Shown: piece after piece, positions 46,466-57,014 of the stretch
Layout: each line of letters starts with the position of its first letter
Numbering within the stretch: position 1 is the first letter of the stretch
Origin: Pontibacter sp. SGAir0037
GTDB lineage: Bacteria; Bacteroidota; Bacteroidia; Cytophagales; Hymenobacteraceae
Direction: 5' to 3'
NCBI RefSeq assembly: GCF_005491705.1
Contig: NZ_CP028092.1
Coordinates: 3,286,001 to 3,350,000, forward strand
DNA: 64,000 nucleotides
The notes under the pieces: model-generated
What the model saw: the letters and a program-made list of their open reading frames with translations, nothing else
Told to the model about the DNA's origin: nothing
Database searches by the model: none
Translations under genes and position numbers: made by a program

Positions 46466-47785
46466 ATGAAAGATGCATCATACCGAGACATACTACTTTT
46501 CCTGGCAATCTTATCACAGACTTTGATCTTAAGCTGTACAAATCCTACCGATAAACAGCAAACTACAGAAGAATCAGAGGCTGTAATAGTAGAGTTACGC
46601 AACCAAAACGGGCACTACAGTCTCTACCGAGACGGCAAGCCTTACTATATTAAGGGGGCTGGCGGCTCGAAGTACTTAGACAGATTAGCCGCTTACGGAG
46701 GAAATTCGGTACGTACCTGGAGCACCAACAATGCAGAACAGGTGTTAGATGAGGCCTATGAATATGGTTTAACCGTAACAATGGGTTTGTATGTGCAGCC
46801 AGAGCGCCACGGTTTTGACTATAACGATACAGCAGCTGTTGCCAAACAACTGCAAGCAGTAAAGGCAGATATACTCAAGTACAAAGATCATCCTGCCCTT
46901 CTCATGTGGGGCATCGGCAACGAACTTAACCTTAACTATACTAACCCTAAAGTATGGGAGGCAGTGAACGACATTGCTAAAATGATACACGAGCTGGACC
47001 CCAACCACCCTACTGCGACCATGCTGGCCGGTTTAAATAAAAAAGAAGTAGACGCTATCAAGGCTACTTGCCCGGAAATTGATATACTTGCTATAAACGT
47101 TTATGGCGCTCTGCCTACCATTCCTGACCAGATTAAAGCCCTGGGCTGGGAAGGCGCCTATATAATTACAGAATGGGGACCAACCGGACATTGGGAAGTA
47201 AAAGAAACGCCCTGGAAAGCTGCTATAGAGGAAACCAGCAGCCAGAAGGCTGCCGTATACCAAAGCCGTTACCAGGCTTCTATGGCAAAGGATAAAGAGC
47301 AGTGCCTTGGCTCCTATGTGTTTCTGTGGGGACAGAAGCAGGAAAGAACTCCTACCTGGTATGGGCTGTTTACTGAAAATGGGGAAGAAACAGAGGTGAT
47401 TGACGCCATGCAATACCTCTGGACAGGCAGCTGGCCGCAGAACCGTGCGCCTCACATTGACTCTTTTACGCTTGCGGGCAAAAAAGCAGCTGACATTATT
47501 TACCTGCAACCAGGCAAAGCATATCCTGTGCAAGCCTCTGTTACCGATCCGGATAAAAACCAGCTTACCTACCGCTGGGAATTATTACCGGAAAGCACTG
47601 ATTTAGGAGAGGGAGGAGACGCAGAAAGCCGCCCAACCGCGCTTGAAGGCTATGTTACAGGCAATGCAACTGAAACAACCTTAAAGGCTCCGGATAAAGA
47701 AGGAGCCTACCGACTGTTTATATATGCGCAGGATGGAAAAAATAAGGTAGCCACAGCCAATATTCCTTTCTTTGTAAAACCTTAA
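46466..47785 (+). CDS. Clan-A glycoside hydrolase lipoprotein (GH2/GH5-like barrel)
   Basis: This 439-residue lipoprotein (Cys24 in LILSC) has a TIM-barrel with the acid/base Glu153 in WGIGNELNLNY and the nucleophile Glu236 in ITEWGPTGHW, the pattern of clan-A retaining enzymes. A C-terminal Ig/PKD-like domain (about 330-439, YPVQASVTDPDKNQLTYRW) follows. The GH family cannot be fixed by eye; GH2-like or GH5-like transglycosidases acting on beta-1,3-glucan fit. It sits next to the glucan regulator and SusCD genes, convergent with the former, so a role in the locus is likely but inferred. Confidence 0.82.
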   Translation: MKDASYRDILLFLAILSQTLILSCTNPTDKQQTTEESEAVIVELRNQNGHYSLYRDGKPYYIKGAGGSKYLDRLAAYGGNSVRTWSTNNAEQVLDEAYEYGLTVTMGLYVQPERHGFDYNDTAAVAKQLQAVKADILKYKDHPALLMWGIGNELNLNYTNPKVWEAVNDIAKMIHELDPNHPTATMLAGLNKKEVDAIKATCPEIDILAINVYGALPTIPDQIKALGWEGAYIITEWGPTGHWEVKETPWKAAIEETSSQKAAVYQSRYQASMAKDKEQCLGSYVFLWGQKQERTPTWYGLFTENGEETEVIDAMQYLWTGSWPQNRAPHIDSFTLAGKKAADIIYLQPGKAYPVQASVTDPDKNQLTYRWELLPESTDLGEGGDAESRPTALEGYVTGNATETTLKAPDKEGAYRLFIYAQDGKNKVATANIPFFVKP

Positions 47786-47800
47786 AGGCAGATTGCTTAT

Positions 47801-50716
47801 CTAAAACTTCAGCATAAAATCAGTCAGGTTTTCGCTTCGGTCAAGGCCAAGGCGCTTACGCAAACGGTAACGGCTTATTTCAACTCCCCGCACCGATATA
47901 TTAAGCAGTTGCGCTATGTCTTTTGTAGTCAGGTTGAGGCGCAAGTAAGTGCATAGTTTTATTTCCTGAGGCGTTAAGTTAGGGTACCTCTCCTGAAGCC
48001 TGTTTGTGAAGTCGCCGTGAACATGGTTAAAGTGCAGCTCAAACTGCTTCCAGTCATCTTCGCTGTTTAAGTTGTTATCAATACTGCGGATAATCTTTTT
48101 AAGCTCTTCCTGATGGCTGGTTTTATCGCCTTTCTTTAAAATGCCCTGCAAGTCCAGCTTTATGCTGTTCAGCAGCTCACTTTTGTTCATCAGGTGGATA
48201 GTAGAGTAGGTTAATTCCCTGTTCATGTGGTCTACCTCAAACTGCAGTTTCTCATTGCGAAGCCGAATAATTTCCTGCTCGCTTTGAGTGGTTATTTCTT
48301 TCAGCTCGGTTTCCTTTTGGCTCAGCATCTCCTCCTTGTCTTGTATGATCAGGTGCTTTGCCTTCTTAAACCTTTTGTCGGCCTGAAAGAAAATCAACCC
48401 GATCAGTAAAAAGCCAGAGAACGTATACAGAACATAAGATACCTTGCTGCGGTAAAAAGGGGGCTCTACTGTAAAGGTAAAGCTCTTTGCCTCGCTTATG
48501 GCTCCGTAAACATTCTTTGCCCTTACCTTAAAGGAATAATTGCCTTCAGGTAAATTGGTATATTCTTTCTCTGTTTTGTTTGTCCACTCCGACCATCCGG
48601 AGTCAAAGTTTTCCAGGAAGAATTGGTAGCGGGTTTTTTCAGGGCTTTCGAAAAAAGAGGCCGCATACGTAAAGCGCAAAGAATTCAGATCGAAAGGCAG
48701 TATAGTACCTTCTTTCTCTTCTATCTTTCTTCCAAACAATAAGAGAGAATCGGCATTCAGAGAAGTGATTACAATGCTGGATAAATGTGTTTTGAAATCT
48801 TTTATTTCTTTCACCTTATCAGCTTTAAAGTGGATAAAGCCATCCTTCGCACCAAAAAGCACGTTGTTGAGGTCCAGCACATGAATATAGCTCAGATCGT
48901 CGTTTAGCTGGTCCTTTATACTATTGAACAATTTTTCTTCAATGGAAGGCTTCCCAAACTTGTCAAACGACAAGCGCCCCACCCGCTGATCAGATATAAA
49001 ATAAATATTCCCCTGTATATCTTCCTCCATTTCCACAATATGTTCATCTGGCTTAAATAGTGCTGACAATGCTTTATCCTGCACAAATTTATCGGTAGCT
49101 TTATCATGCCTGTAAATGCCATACAAAGCAGGGAATATCAACTCATTCTTCACTCGCTCCATATTAATGAGCTGATCGGAAGGCAAACCATCTTTGGAGT
49201 TATAGAACCTGATGGAAGCGATTTTCTTTAAATCGGGATCGAACTTAATCCGATATAGTCCTTTATACCCATGTGCCATCCACAAATCGCCATTACTATC
49301 AAAATCAAGCACCCGCGAAGACTCTTCAAATCCTTTAAAGGTATTCATCAGGTTCAGTTTGCCTGAAGCAGCATCTAAAAGCCTTACCCCAAAGTATGTT
49401 CCAAGTATTAGCTTATCCGGGTTTCCTGGCATAGAAATAAAGTCCCATGCGCCTTTCTCGGGATATATTTGCCTGGCAGCATCCTGTTCCACCACAAAAG
49501 GGCCATTGTGGTGCCCCATTAATATCTGGCCGGAGATACTCCGCAGATGATATACCTGTCCTGTGCTATTCGGCACCAGTGACAGTTGCTTTGCATTGAA
49601 TTTGGGCTTATTAAGCCTGAACAAGCCACTATTGGTACCAAAGTAATATGCATCACCTGCCTTTATAGCAGCATACCCTGTACCGGAAAGCCCCATTGTA
49701 CCGTCGATCCTGGTGAAGGGAGAGCTAACTTCAATAATAGATAGGCCATTGTTCAGGCCTAACCACAAATTGTCCTGCGTGTCCTGGTACAGTGTGTGAA
49801 CAGTATTATCCAGCAGGCCTTCTCTTTTAGATATATGCGCCAGCACTTCACCCTCTCTGTTTAAAAGAACCACACCTGTATTCTGTGTAGCAACAGCAAA
49901 GGAGCCATCCCGAAGCGTGATCACCTGGTTGATTGGAGAACTCTTCAGCAGGCTTTCATCGTTTAATTTAAAAGGCACCGCCGTTCTTCCATCATATAAA
50001 TATACGCCATGTCGCATTGTAAAAATGATGAGCTTTTCTTTATCGAAAGGCAGAATAGAAGCAATTTGGCGTTGTGCAAAAAACTCTCCTCCCGGAACCA
50101 GGTTGAGCCTGTTTCCATCTAATACCGACAGCCCTGTATTCCAGGCCAGAGAGTAAATCTTTTTGTTCACCAGAAAAGAAAATTCCAGTGGACTGTTTGT
50201 TGAGATAACTTTTACAGCTTTTCCAGGTGTATAACAGTAAATGTACTTGAAGGTCAGAAAGTAAATGCAATCATTAATTTCATAGATCCGCCACACCTCA
50301 TCAAAGTTTCTGTATTCTTGTGGCAGGCTATCCGCTAATGAAAAGTATTTCAGAACACCCGTTTCTCCTGGCTTAAAATATCCGAAGTCTGCCTGGCTCC
50401 CTACATATATCCTGTTATTCTTGCCAATATGCACTGAGCGCACTTTGGTAGAATTATCTACACTGTACCTGTTCCAGGTAGCGCCATCGAATTCTAACAG
50501 GCCAAAGTTGTTGGCTATATATACTACCTCACGTGCATCCTGTGCTATGCTCCAGCTCTGTATACCACCTTTAAAAGCTTCAGGTGTATAGTTCCTGATG
50601 ATAGGGTTTCCAAAAAAATACTGCTGTGCATGCAGGCTTGTTACCAGCAAAAGTAAGTGCAGCATTAGAATTATTTTAATCACTAGTTGTAATCTGTGCA
50701 TTTTAAAATTGACCAA
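47801..50716 (-). CDS. Propeller/Y_Y_Y regulator with LuxR-type HTH
   Basis: This 971-residue membrane regulator has a signal-anchor/signal region (about 10-30), a large periplasmic beta-propeller (about 35-690, with units such as YQDTQDNLWLGLNNGLS), a Y_Y_Y domain (about 700-760, NYSFKVRAKNVYGAIS), one transmembrane helix (about 770-790), a coiled coil and a C-terminal LuxR-like HTH (LTPQEIKLCTYLRLNLTTKDIAQLLNI). No kinase domain is present, so it is a one-component sensor. It sits divergent from susC and probably controls it. ATG 50716 has a second option at 50701. Confidence 0.9.
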   Translation of the reverse strand: MVNFKMHRLQLVIKIILMLHLLLLVTSLHAQQYFFGNPIIRNYTPEAFKGGIQSWSIAQDAREVVYIANNFGLLEFDGATWNRYSVDNSTKVRSVHIGKNNRIYVGSQADFGYFKPGETGVLKYFSLADSLPQEYRNFDEVWRIYEINDCIYFLTFKYIYCYTPGKAVKVISTNSPLEFSFLVNKKIYSLAWNTGLSVLDGNRLNLVPGGEFFAQRQIASILPFDKEKLIIFTMRHGVYLYDGRTAVPFKLNDESLLKSSPINQVITLRDGSFAVATQNTGVVLLNREGEVLAHISKREGLLDNTVHTLYQDTQDNLWLGLNNGLSIIEVSSPFTRIDGTMGLSGTGYAAIKAGDAYYFGTNSGLFRLNKPKFNAKQLSLVPNSTGQVYHLRSISGQILMGHHNGPFVVEQDAARQIYPEKGAWDFISMPGNPDKLILGTYFGVRLLDAASGKLNLMNTFKGFEESSRVLDFDSNGDLWMAHGYKGLYRIKFDPDLKKIASIRFYNSKDGLPSDQLINMERVKNELIFPALYGIYRHDKATDKFVQDKALSALFKPDEHIVEMEEDIQGNIYFISDQRVGRLSFDKFGKPSIEEKLFNSIKDQLNDDLSYIHVLDLNNVLFGAKDGFIHFKADKVKEIKDFKTHLSSIVITSLNADSLLLFGRKIEEKEGTILPFDLNSLRFTYAASFFESPEKTRYQFFLENFDSGWSEWTNKTEKEYTNLPEGNYSFKVRAKNVYGAISEAKSFTFTVEPPFYRSKVSYVLYTFSGFLLIGLIFFQADKRFKKAKHLIIQDKEEMLSQKETELKEITTQSEQEIIRLRNEKLQFEVDHMNRELTYSTIHLMNKSELLNSIKLDLQGILKKGDKTSHQEELKKIIRSIDNNLNSEDDWKQFELHFNHVHGDFTNRLQERYPNLTPQEIKLCTYLRLNLTTKDIAQLLNISVRGVEISRYRLRKRLGLDRSENLTDFMLKF

Positions 50717-50826
50717 TAAACCAGCAACAAAAATCTTAATTGATGTAATTATTAATTAAAGCCACTTGCATACTATTTTTAATAAAAAGTGCATTATAAC
50801 GTAATATAAGCATATTTTAAGTTGCA

Positions 50827-50885
50827 TGATGTAGTATTGTTGTAGTAATTTTGCTGCTCCTGATGTAGTAATGTTGTACTCATTT
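50827..50885. promoter_or_regulatory. Two 25-bp direct repeats upstream of susC (candidate operators)
   Basis: TGATGTAGTATTGTTGTAG (with 6 more bases, 50827-50851) and its near copy at 50861-50885 match at 22 of 25 positions with a period of 34 bases. They lie between the divergent LuxR-type regulator and susC. The second copy partly overlaps a near-consensus TTTCTTTG. Direct repeats at this place fit binding sites of the regulator, which is inference. Confidence 0.6.
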
Positions 50886-50959
50886 CTTTGCAATAATAAC
50901 ATATCCGGGGGTTCTTTACAACATCATTCATGATTGAGTACTCACAAAAATAACTGCTT

Positions 50960-53900
50960 ATGAAAAACCTATTACTTATCTTTTTATTACTGACTTCAGG
51001 AATAGTTTATGCTCAGAACACTATTACTGGTAAAGTCACTTCAGCTAAGGAAGGAGATCCTTTACCTGGTGTTAGTGTAGTTGTGAAAGGAACCAATGTT
51101 GCTACTACAACAAACTTAGAAGGTAACTTCCAGCTTAATGCTCCAGACAATGCAGAAACACTTGTTATTAACTTCCTTGGTTATCTTAAAGTCGAAGAGC
51201 CTATCGGTAATCGTTCTGTTATTAATATTGCTTTACAGGAAGATGTGAAGACACTGGAAGAAGTAGTTGTAATTGGTTATGGCGAGCAGAAAAAAAGCGT
51301 TGTAACCGGTGCTATATCTAGCGTCAAAGCTTCTGATTTAGAGAACATGCCAATTACTCGTGTTGAACAGGCTTTACAGGGAAGAACTTCAGGCCTTACT
51401 ATTACTCAAAACTCTGGCCAGCCTGGTGCTGCATCTACTGTAAGAGTAAGAGGTACAACCACAATAGGAAACAGTGACCCACTATATGTTGTAGATGGTG
51501 TACCAGTAGAAGGAGGTATTGATTACCTGAACCAATCTGATATAGAATCTATAGAAGTTTTAAAAGATGCAGCCTCTCAAGCAATATATGGTGCACGTGC
51601 AGCTAATGGTGTTATACTAGTTACAACGAAAAAAGGAAAAAGCGGCCAGTTATCTGTTAACTACAATGGTTTCTATGGTATACAGCAGCCTTGGCGCCGT
51701 CTTAATTTACTAAATGCCCGTGAATATGCTACACTCTTTAATGAAGCAAGTATAGCTAGTGGTGGTGCTATTAGATTTGAAGATCCGGCCTCATTAGGTG
51801 AAGGCACCGACTGGCAGGATGCAGTTTTCAACAACAGCGCACCAATACAGAGCCACGATGTTAGCTTATCTGGTGGTGGTGAAAAATCAACATACTTTGC
51901 TTCTTTTGGTTATTGGGATCAGGAAGGTATCGTAGCTTCCTCAAACTCAAAGTATAACCGCATTACGCTCCGCTTCAACTCCAATCACAAAATTAACAAA
52001 GCAATCACATTTGGTAATAATATAGGTTATACACGAACCTCATCTATTGGAGTAGAGACTAACAGCGAATGGGGATCTCCATTATCCAGAGCAATTAACA
52101 TGGATCCTCTGACACCTGTAATTGAAACAGATCCAGCAAGACTTAGCAACCCTATCTTCAGCAACCAGCCTGTGGTAAGAGATGCTTATGGCAGACCATA
52201 TGGTATCTCTCAATATATATCTTCTGAAATTCTGAACCCTGTTGCAGCCCTTCAGGTAGCACAAGGCAGAGGATGGGCTGACAAAATTGTGAGCAATGCC
52301 TTTGTACAGATTGAACCCGTTAGCGGCTTAAGGCTAAGATCTTCGATAGGTGCCGACTTAGCTTTCTGGGGGGATGAAGGTTTTAACCCTGTCTTTTACC
52401 TGAATACTACCAATAACAATACCCTTAACAGGTATACCCGAAATAGCAACCGTGGACTGAACTGGTTGTGGGAAAACACTATATCTTATAGCAGAGTATT
52501 AGGTGCTCACGATATAACTTTACTTGCCGGAACAACAGCTCAAAGAAATTACGGCGAAAATCAGGGTGGTGCTAAAACAGGTTTACCAGTAAACCATATT
52601 GATGATGCTTCTTTAAACTTTCCTGTAACAAACGAGAACCAGTTCTTTTGGGGAGGAGAATACGAGAATGTCTTATCTTCGATTTTTGGAAGGGTAATTT
52701 ATAACTACGATGAGAAATATCTGTTTACAGGTATTCTTCGCAGAGATGGTTCTTCTAGGTTTGGCCCAAACAACAAATATGGCTTTTTCCCTTCTGCGTC
52801 TTTAGGATGGGTTGTCTCACGTGAAAATTTCTTTCCAACTAATGAAGTAGTAAACTTCTTAAAAGTTAGAGGTTCTTATGGTATTGTTGGCAATAATAAT
52901 ATTCCCAATTTCCAATATTTATCCACAGTAGGTGGTGGTAGAAATTATACATTAGGTTATCCTAATCCAACCCTTGTAAATGGAGTAAGCCCAAATAGAA
53001 TATCTAACCCTGACCTTAAATGGGAGGAAACATCTCAGTTCAACATTGGCTTTGAGGCTACTGTTTTCCAAGACTTTAGCTTAACCTTCGACTATTACAC
53101 AAAAAAAACATATGGCATGCTGCTTGGCACAGATGTGCCTTGGTATGTAGGAAATACGGGGCCAGTTGCAAATATTGCTGACATGAACAACATGGGCTAT
53201 GAATTTGAAGTGGGCTATCGTAAAGTGTTAGGCGATGTTAACTTTTCTTTAAATGCGAATGCATCATACTTGAAAAATGAGGTGATTTTCCTGGGGGATG
53301 AAAGAACTTTCCTTACAGGACAAACATTTGGCCCATCTGGAGAACAGTTTACTCGCACACAGGTTGGTTACGCAGTCGGTTCATTCTACGGGTTTAAAAA
53401 CAATGGCATCTTTCAGAACCAGGAAGAAGTTAACCAGTACAAAAATATTGATGGTCAGATACTCCAGCCTAATGCAAAACCCGGCGACTTCAGAAGAGTG
53501 GATGTAAACGGAGACGGCGTTATTAGCGACGACGACCGCACTATTATTGGTAATCCAACACCGGATTGGACTTATGGTTTAACTGCCTCAGCTAATTGGA
53601 AAGGGTTTGATATAACAGTATTTGGACAGGGTGTAGCAGGTAACGATGTGTTCCAGGCTATCAGACGCTACGACTTACAGGGAGCTAACTGGACTACAGC
53701 TGCCTTAGGCCGCTGGACCGGTGAAGGAACATCAAACACTTTCCCTAGACTAAACCTGAATGATGCAGAAGGAAACAGAAACTTCAGCCGTAGCTCTGAT
53801 TTTTATGTAGAGGATGGCTCTTATTTCCGCATCAAGATTTTACAACTGGGTTATTCGCTGCCACAAGGTATTATCAGCAAAGTTGGGTTAAGCAAACTAC

Positions 53901-54046
53901 GCGTTTACGCAACAGGCAATAACCTACTTACCTTTACTAAATATAGCGGCTTCGATCCTGAAATTGGAGGAGGAAGTTTTGGTGTAGATAGGGGTATTTA
54001 CCCTCAGGCTCGCTCATATATGCTAGGTATTAATGTTGGTTTTTAA
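50960..54046 (+). CDS. SusC-like TonB-linked outer-membrane transporter
   Basis: This 1028-residue protein has a signal peptide (1-18), an N-terminal carboxypeptidase-regulatory-like domain (ITGKVTSAKEGDPLPGVSV), the EEVVVIGYGEQKKS segment, a plug domain (DIESIEVLKDAASQAIYGARAANGVI) and a 22-strand barrel ending in YMLGINVGF. It imports oligosaccharides with SusD and TonB energy. It starts the four-gene glucan operon; SusD follows after 19 bases. Confidence 0.95.
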   Translation: MKNLLLIFLLLTSGIVYAQNTITGKVTSAKEGDPLPGVSVVVKGTNVATTTNLEGNFQLNAPDNAETLVINFLGYLKVEEPIGNRSVINIALQEDVKTLEEVVVIGYGEQKKSVVTGAISSVKASDLENMPITRVEQALQGRTSGLTITQNSGQPGAASTVRVRGTTTIGNSDPLYVVDGVPVEGGIDYLNQSDIESIEVLKDAASQAIYGARAANGVILVTTKKGKSGQLSVNYNGFYGIQQPWRRLNLLNAREYATLFNEASIASGGAIRFEDPASLGEGTDWQDAVFNNSAPIQSHDVSLSGGGEKSTYFASFGYWDQEGIVASSNSKYNRITLRFNSNHKINKAITFGNNIGYTRTSSIGVETNSEWGSPLSRAINMDPLTPVIETDPARLSNPIFSNQPVVRDAYGRPYGISQYISSEILNPVAALQVAQGRGWADKIVSNAFVQIEPVSGLRLRSSIGADLAFWGDEGFNPVFYLNTTNNNTLNRYTRNSNRGLNWLWENTISYSRVLGAHDITLLAGTTAQRNYGENQGGAKTGLPVNHIDDASLNFPVTNENQFFWGGEYENVLSSIFGRVIYNYDEKYLFTGILRRDGSSRFGPNNKYGFFPSASLGWVVSRENFFPTNEVVNFLKVRGSYGIVGNNNIPNFQYLSTVGGGRNYTLGYPNPTLVNGVSPNRISNPDLKWEETSQFNIGFEATVFQDFSLTFDYYTKKTYGMLLGTDVPWYVGNTGPVANIADMNNMGYEFEVGYRKVLGDVNFSLNANASYLKNEVIFLGDERTFLTGQTFGPSGEQFTRTQVGYAVGSFYGFKNNGIFQNQEEVNQYKNIDGQILQPNAKPGDFRRVDVNGDGVISDDDRTIIGNPTPDWTYGLTASANWKGFDITVFGQGVAGNDVFQAIRRYDLQGANWTTAALGRWTGEGTSNTFPRLNLNDAEGNRNFSRSSDFYVEDGSYFRIKILQLGYSLPQGIISKVGLSKLRVYATGNNLLTFTKYSGFDPEIGGGSFGVDRGIYPQARSYMLGINVGF

Positions 54047-54065
54047 CATTTAACACTCATTCTAG

Positions 54066-55562
54066 ATGAAACTTAAAAATATTTTATATCCTGCCCTTTT
54101 ATTATCAGGAATTACCGTATTCAGCTCCTGCGACAGAGAATTTCTTGAGCTACAGCCAAGAGGAACTGAGCTGGAAGGTAACTTTTACCAAAACGAAGAA
54201 CAAGTATATCAAGGTCTGATAGCTGTTTATGATGTCATGCAATGGGGTACCAGTGGTGGCTACACCATGAAAATGCCCTTACTCACAGTAGCATCAGATG
54301 AAGCTCATGCCGGAGGTAGCGATGCAGCGGATCAACCAAGCTGGGTTCGCTGGGACAACTTTACTGTAAATCCTTTTGACAGTCCTGCACCCGGTTTATG
54401 GCAAAAGAGTTATACCGGTATATACCGCGCTAATCTTTTACTGGAGAAAATTGAGACTGCCCCACTAAGCCAGGCATTCAAAGACAGAGTAATTGCAGAG
54501 ACTAAAACTTTAAGAGCATACTTTTACTTCGATTTGGTTCGCTACTTTGGTAATGTTCCGCTTATAACAGCAACTATTCCAACAAACCAGCTTTATAGTT
54601 TAGAACAATCTGCACCATCTGTTATTTTTGGTCAGATAGAGCAGGATTTAAACGATGCCATTCCAAACTTACCTGCAACGATTCCGTCAGGCCAAAGAGG
54701 CCGCTTATCGAGATATGCCGCTCTGGCAATTCTAGGCAAAGCCATAATGCACCAGAACAACAATGCACGCATGGCCGAAGCAGCTCAGATTTTTAACAGA
54801 GTCAACACAGAAGGCGGTTATCAGTTGCTACAGAATTATGGAGACATTTTCAGGCCCGATAATAAATTTCATTCTGAATCTATTCTGGAAATTCCTCATT
54901 CAAACCTGGCGGCCTGGGGAGACTGGGGTTGGGTAAACGGCGGAGAAGGCAATGTCGCTCCACAATTTATAGGAATAGCCGACTATAACGGCCCTACTTA
55001 CTCTGGAGGTTGGGGATTTGCTCCAATTTCTTTAAGCTTGGTCAATGCTTTACAAGGTGATCCGCGTTTTGAGCATACTATCATAGATGGTAAAGCTCTA
55101 AAAGAAAACGGAGCAACTTATTCAGCTAGATACCAGAATACAGATTACTTTATTAAAAAATACGCACCAATTAGCGCTTATCGATCTTCGGTAGGTACGC
55201 CTGAGCTTAACTGGCCGATCAATGAAATTGAGATTAGGTTAGCAGATACTTATCTGTTAGAGGCAGAGGCTTTAGTTCGTAGTGGCGGCAATACCAACAG
55301 AGCAAAAGACTTGTTGGATGCTGTGCGAGGCCGTGTGGGTTTACCATCAGTTGCACCAACACTAGATAACATCTATCGGGAACGTCAACTGGAATTAGCA
55401 ACAGAGGGACACCGCTTCTTTGACCTGGTACGCACAGGAAGAGCTGCAACAGTACTTGGTCCTCTTGGTTTCCAGACTGGTAAGCACGAGTGGCTGCCAA
55501 TTCCACAACAAGAGATAGATATCACAAAAGGTACTCTTAAGCAAAACCCTGGTTACAATTAA
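54066..55562 (+). CDS. SusD-like surface glycan-binding lipoprotein
   Basis: This 498-residue lipoprotein (Cys22, VFSSC) has RagB/SusD-type helices: NEEQVYQGLIAVYDVMQW, ETKTLRAYFYFDLVRYFGNVPLI and the C-terminal RERQLELATEGHRFFDLVRTG. It caps the SusC transporter and delivers oligosaccharides. It is the second gene of the operon, 18 bases before the SGBP gene. Confidence 0.95.
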   Translation: MKLKNILYPALLLSGITVFSSCDREFLELQPRGTELEGNFYQNEEQVYQGLIAVYDVMQWGTSGGYTMKMPLLTVASDEAHAGGSDAADQPSWVRWDNFTVNPFDSPAPGLWQKSYTGIYRANLLLEKIETAPLSQAFKDRVIAETKTLRAYFYFDLVRYFGNVPLITATIPTNQLYSLEQSAPSVIFGQIEQDLNDAIPNLPATIPSGQRGRLSRYAALAILGKAIMHQNNNARMAEAAQIFNRVNTEGGYQLLQNYGDIFRPDNKFHSESILEIPHSNLAAWGDWGWVNGGEGNVAPQFIGIADYNGPTYSGGWGFAPISLSLVNALQGDPRFEHTIIDGKALKENGATYSARYQNTDYFIKKYAPISAYRSSVGTPELNWPINEIEIRLADTYLLEAEALVRSGGNTNRAKDLLDAVRGRVGLPSVAPTLDNIYRERQLELATEGHRFFDLVRTGRAATVLGPLGFQTGKHEWLPIPQQEIDITKGTLKQNPGYN

Positions 55563-55580
55563 TCCATAACTACCTGAATC

Positions 55581-57014
55581 ATGAAACTGATAAATAAATT
55601 TTCTAATTTTTACATGCACCTGGCAATCCTGCTGATGCTAGCATCCTTTGCAGCGTGTACACCCGATGACAACGAGTTCACACTTGGCCCAACGCCAACT
55701 TCGGAAATGGTGCAGTTTTCCACAACACCAAGTACTGGCAATCCAAACATCATCGAGTTTAAAAATGAAACTCCTGGTACTATTAAGGCGATCTGGGACT
55801 TTGGTAATGGATCAACCGGTGAAGGGAATCAGGTAAGTAACCCTTATCCAGTACAAGGTAATTATACAGTAAAACTTACAGTATTTACCAAAGATGGCTA
55901 TACCTCCAACACAAAAACGGTAAGTATTGCCAGTACAGATGTAACTATGCTAAACCGGGAAGACTATAATTTTCTGACAGGTGGTGCAAGCAACACTACT
56001 GGAAAAACCTGGGTAATCGACAAAGATTTTGTTGGCCATATGGGTGTAGGACCTATTGCTTCTGCCACACCAGATTGGTGGCAGGCTCCTGCTAACGACA
56101 AAGCAGGGCAAGGCTTATACAACGATGAAATGACCTTCAACCTAAACGGCTTTGCCTACACGTATGACAACAAAGGTGATACTTTTGTGAACGGTGGTAA
56201 TGCAGCAGGCTTAGGAGGTACTAACCAGACAGATGATTATACCTTAAACCATACACCTCCTGCTAATATGGTCTGGAGTATGGTAGAAGAAGGAGGGAAA
56301 AAATACCTTGTAATTTCTCAAAGAGGATTTATTGCTTACTATACAGGATCATCTCGCTATGAGGTTCTAAAGCTAACAGAGAACGAATTGTACCTGAAAA
56401 CCACAGATGCTGCCAATGCAGCCAATGGTTGGTGGCTGCGCCTTATACCGAAAGGCTACACAAGGCCAGTTGAGCCAAAACCTTACAAAATCGTAGACAT
56501 TCAGGATAACTTTGATACAGAAGGTACTGTAGTTTGGAAGAAAGACGCGCTTACATTAAATGAGTCTTACGACAACCCTGCTCCATTCCCTATCAATAAT
56601 TCGGCTAAGGTGGCCATGTATGCGAAGCAGGAAGGACAGGCTTATGCATTTGCTAACATGTTTGCTGATTTCGACCACAAGCTTGACATCACAAATCGTA
56701 ACATCTTTAAAATCAAAGTTTTTATACCAGGCTATAATGATTTCACAACAGAAAACGGTGAATCCTGGGCTATCAAAACACTGCTGCGCCAGGTGTCTAT
56801 CAAACTACAGGATGGCTCAGCTCCTGAACCTTGGGTAAACCAGGTAGAGGTAAAACAGGCGGTAAATGTGCTGGACAAGTGGGTAGAGCTTACTTTCGAC
56901 TTTAGCCCATATGCTGAAAGGAAAGACTTGGACAGAGTTGTAATTCAGGTAGGAGGCGAAGGCAACTATATACCTGGCGTATTCTTCTTAGACGATTTCA
57001 GACTTGAGAAATAA
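55581..57014 (+). CDS. PKD-domain surface glycan-binding lipoprotein (SGBP)
   Basis: This 477-residue lipoprotein (Cys26, FAAC) has an N-terminal PKD domain (about 40-115, with IWDFGNGSTGEGNQVSNPYP), a middle beta domain, and a C-terminal beta-sandwich (about 310-477, VEVKQAVNVLDKWVELTFDF, then GVFFLDDFRLEK). This layout is common for the third gene of laminarin-type SusCD operons. It probably binds polysaccharide at the cell surface. It sits between SusD and the GH16 gene. Confidence 0.85.
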   Translation: MKLINKFSNFYMHLAILLMLASFAACTPDDNEFTLGPTPTSEMVQFSTTPSTGNPNIIEFKNETPGTIKAIWDFGNGSTGEGNQVSNPYPVQGNYTVKLTVFTKDGYTSNTKTVSIASTDVTMLNREDYNFLTGGASNTTGKTWVIDKDFVGHMGVGPIASATPDWWQAPANDKAGQGLYNDEMTFNLNGFAYTYDNKGDTFVNGGNAAGLGGTNQTDDYTLNHTPPANMVWSMVEEGGKKYLVISQRGFIAYYTGSSRYEVLKLTENELYLKTTDAANAANGWWLRLIPKGYTRPVEPKPYKIVDIQDNFDTEGTVVWKKDALTLNESYDNPAPFPINNSAKVAMYAKQEGQAYAFANMFADFDHKLDITNRNIFKIKVFIPGYNDFTTENGESWAIKTLLRQVSIKLQDGSAPEPWVNQVEVKQAVNVLDKWVELTFDFSPYAERKDLDRVVIQVGGEGNYIPGVFFLDDFRLEK

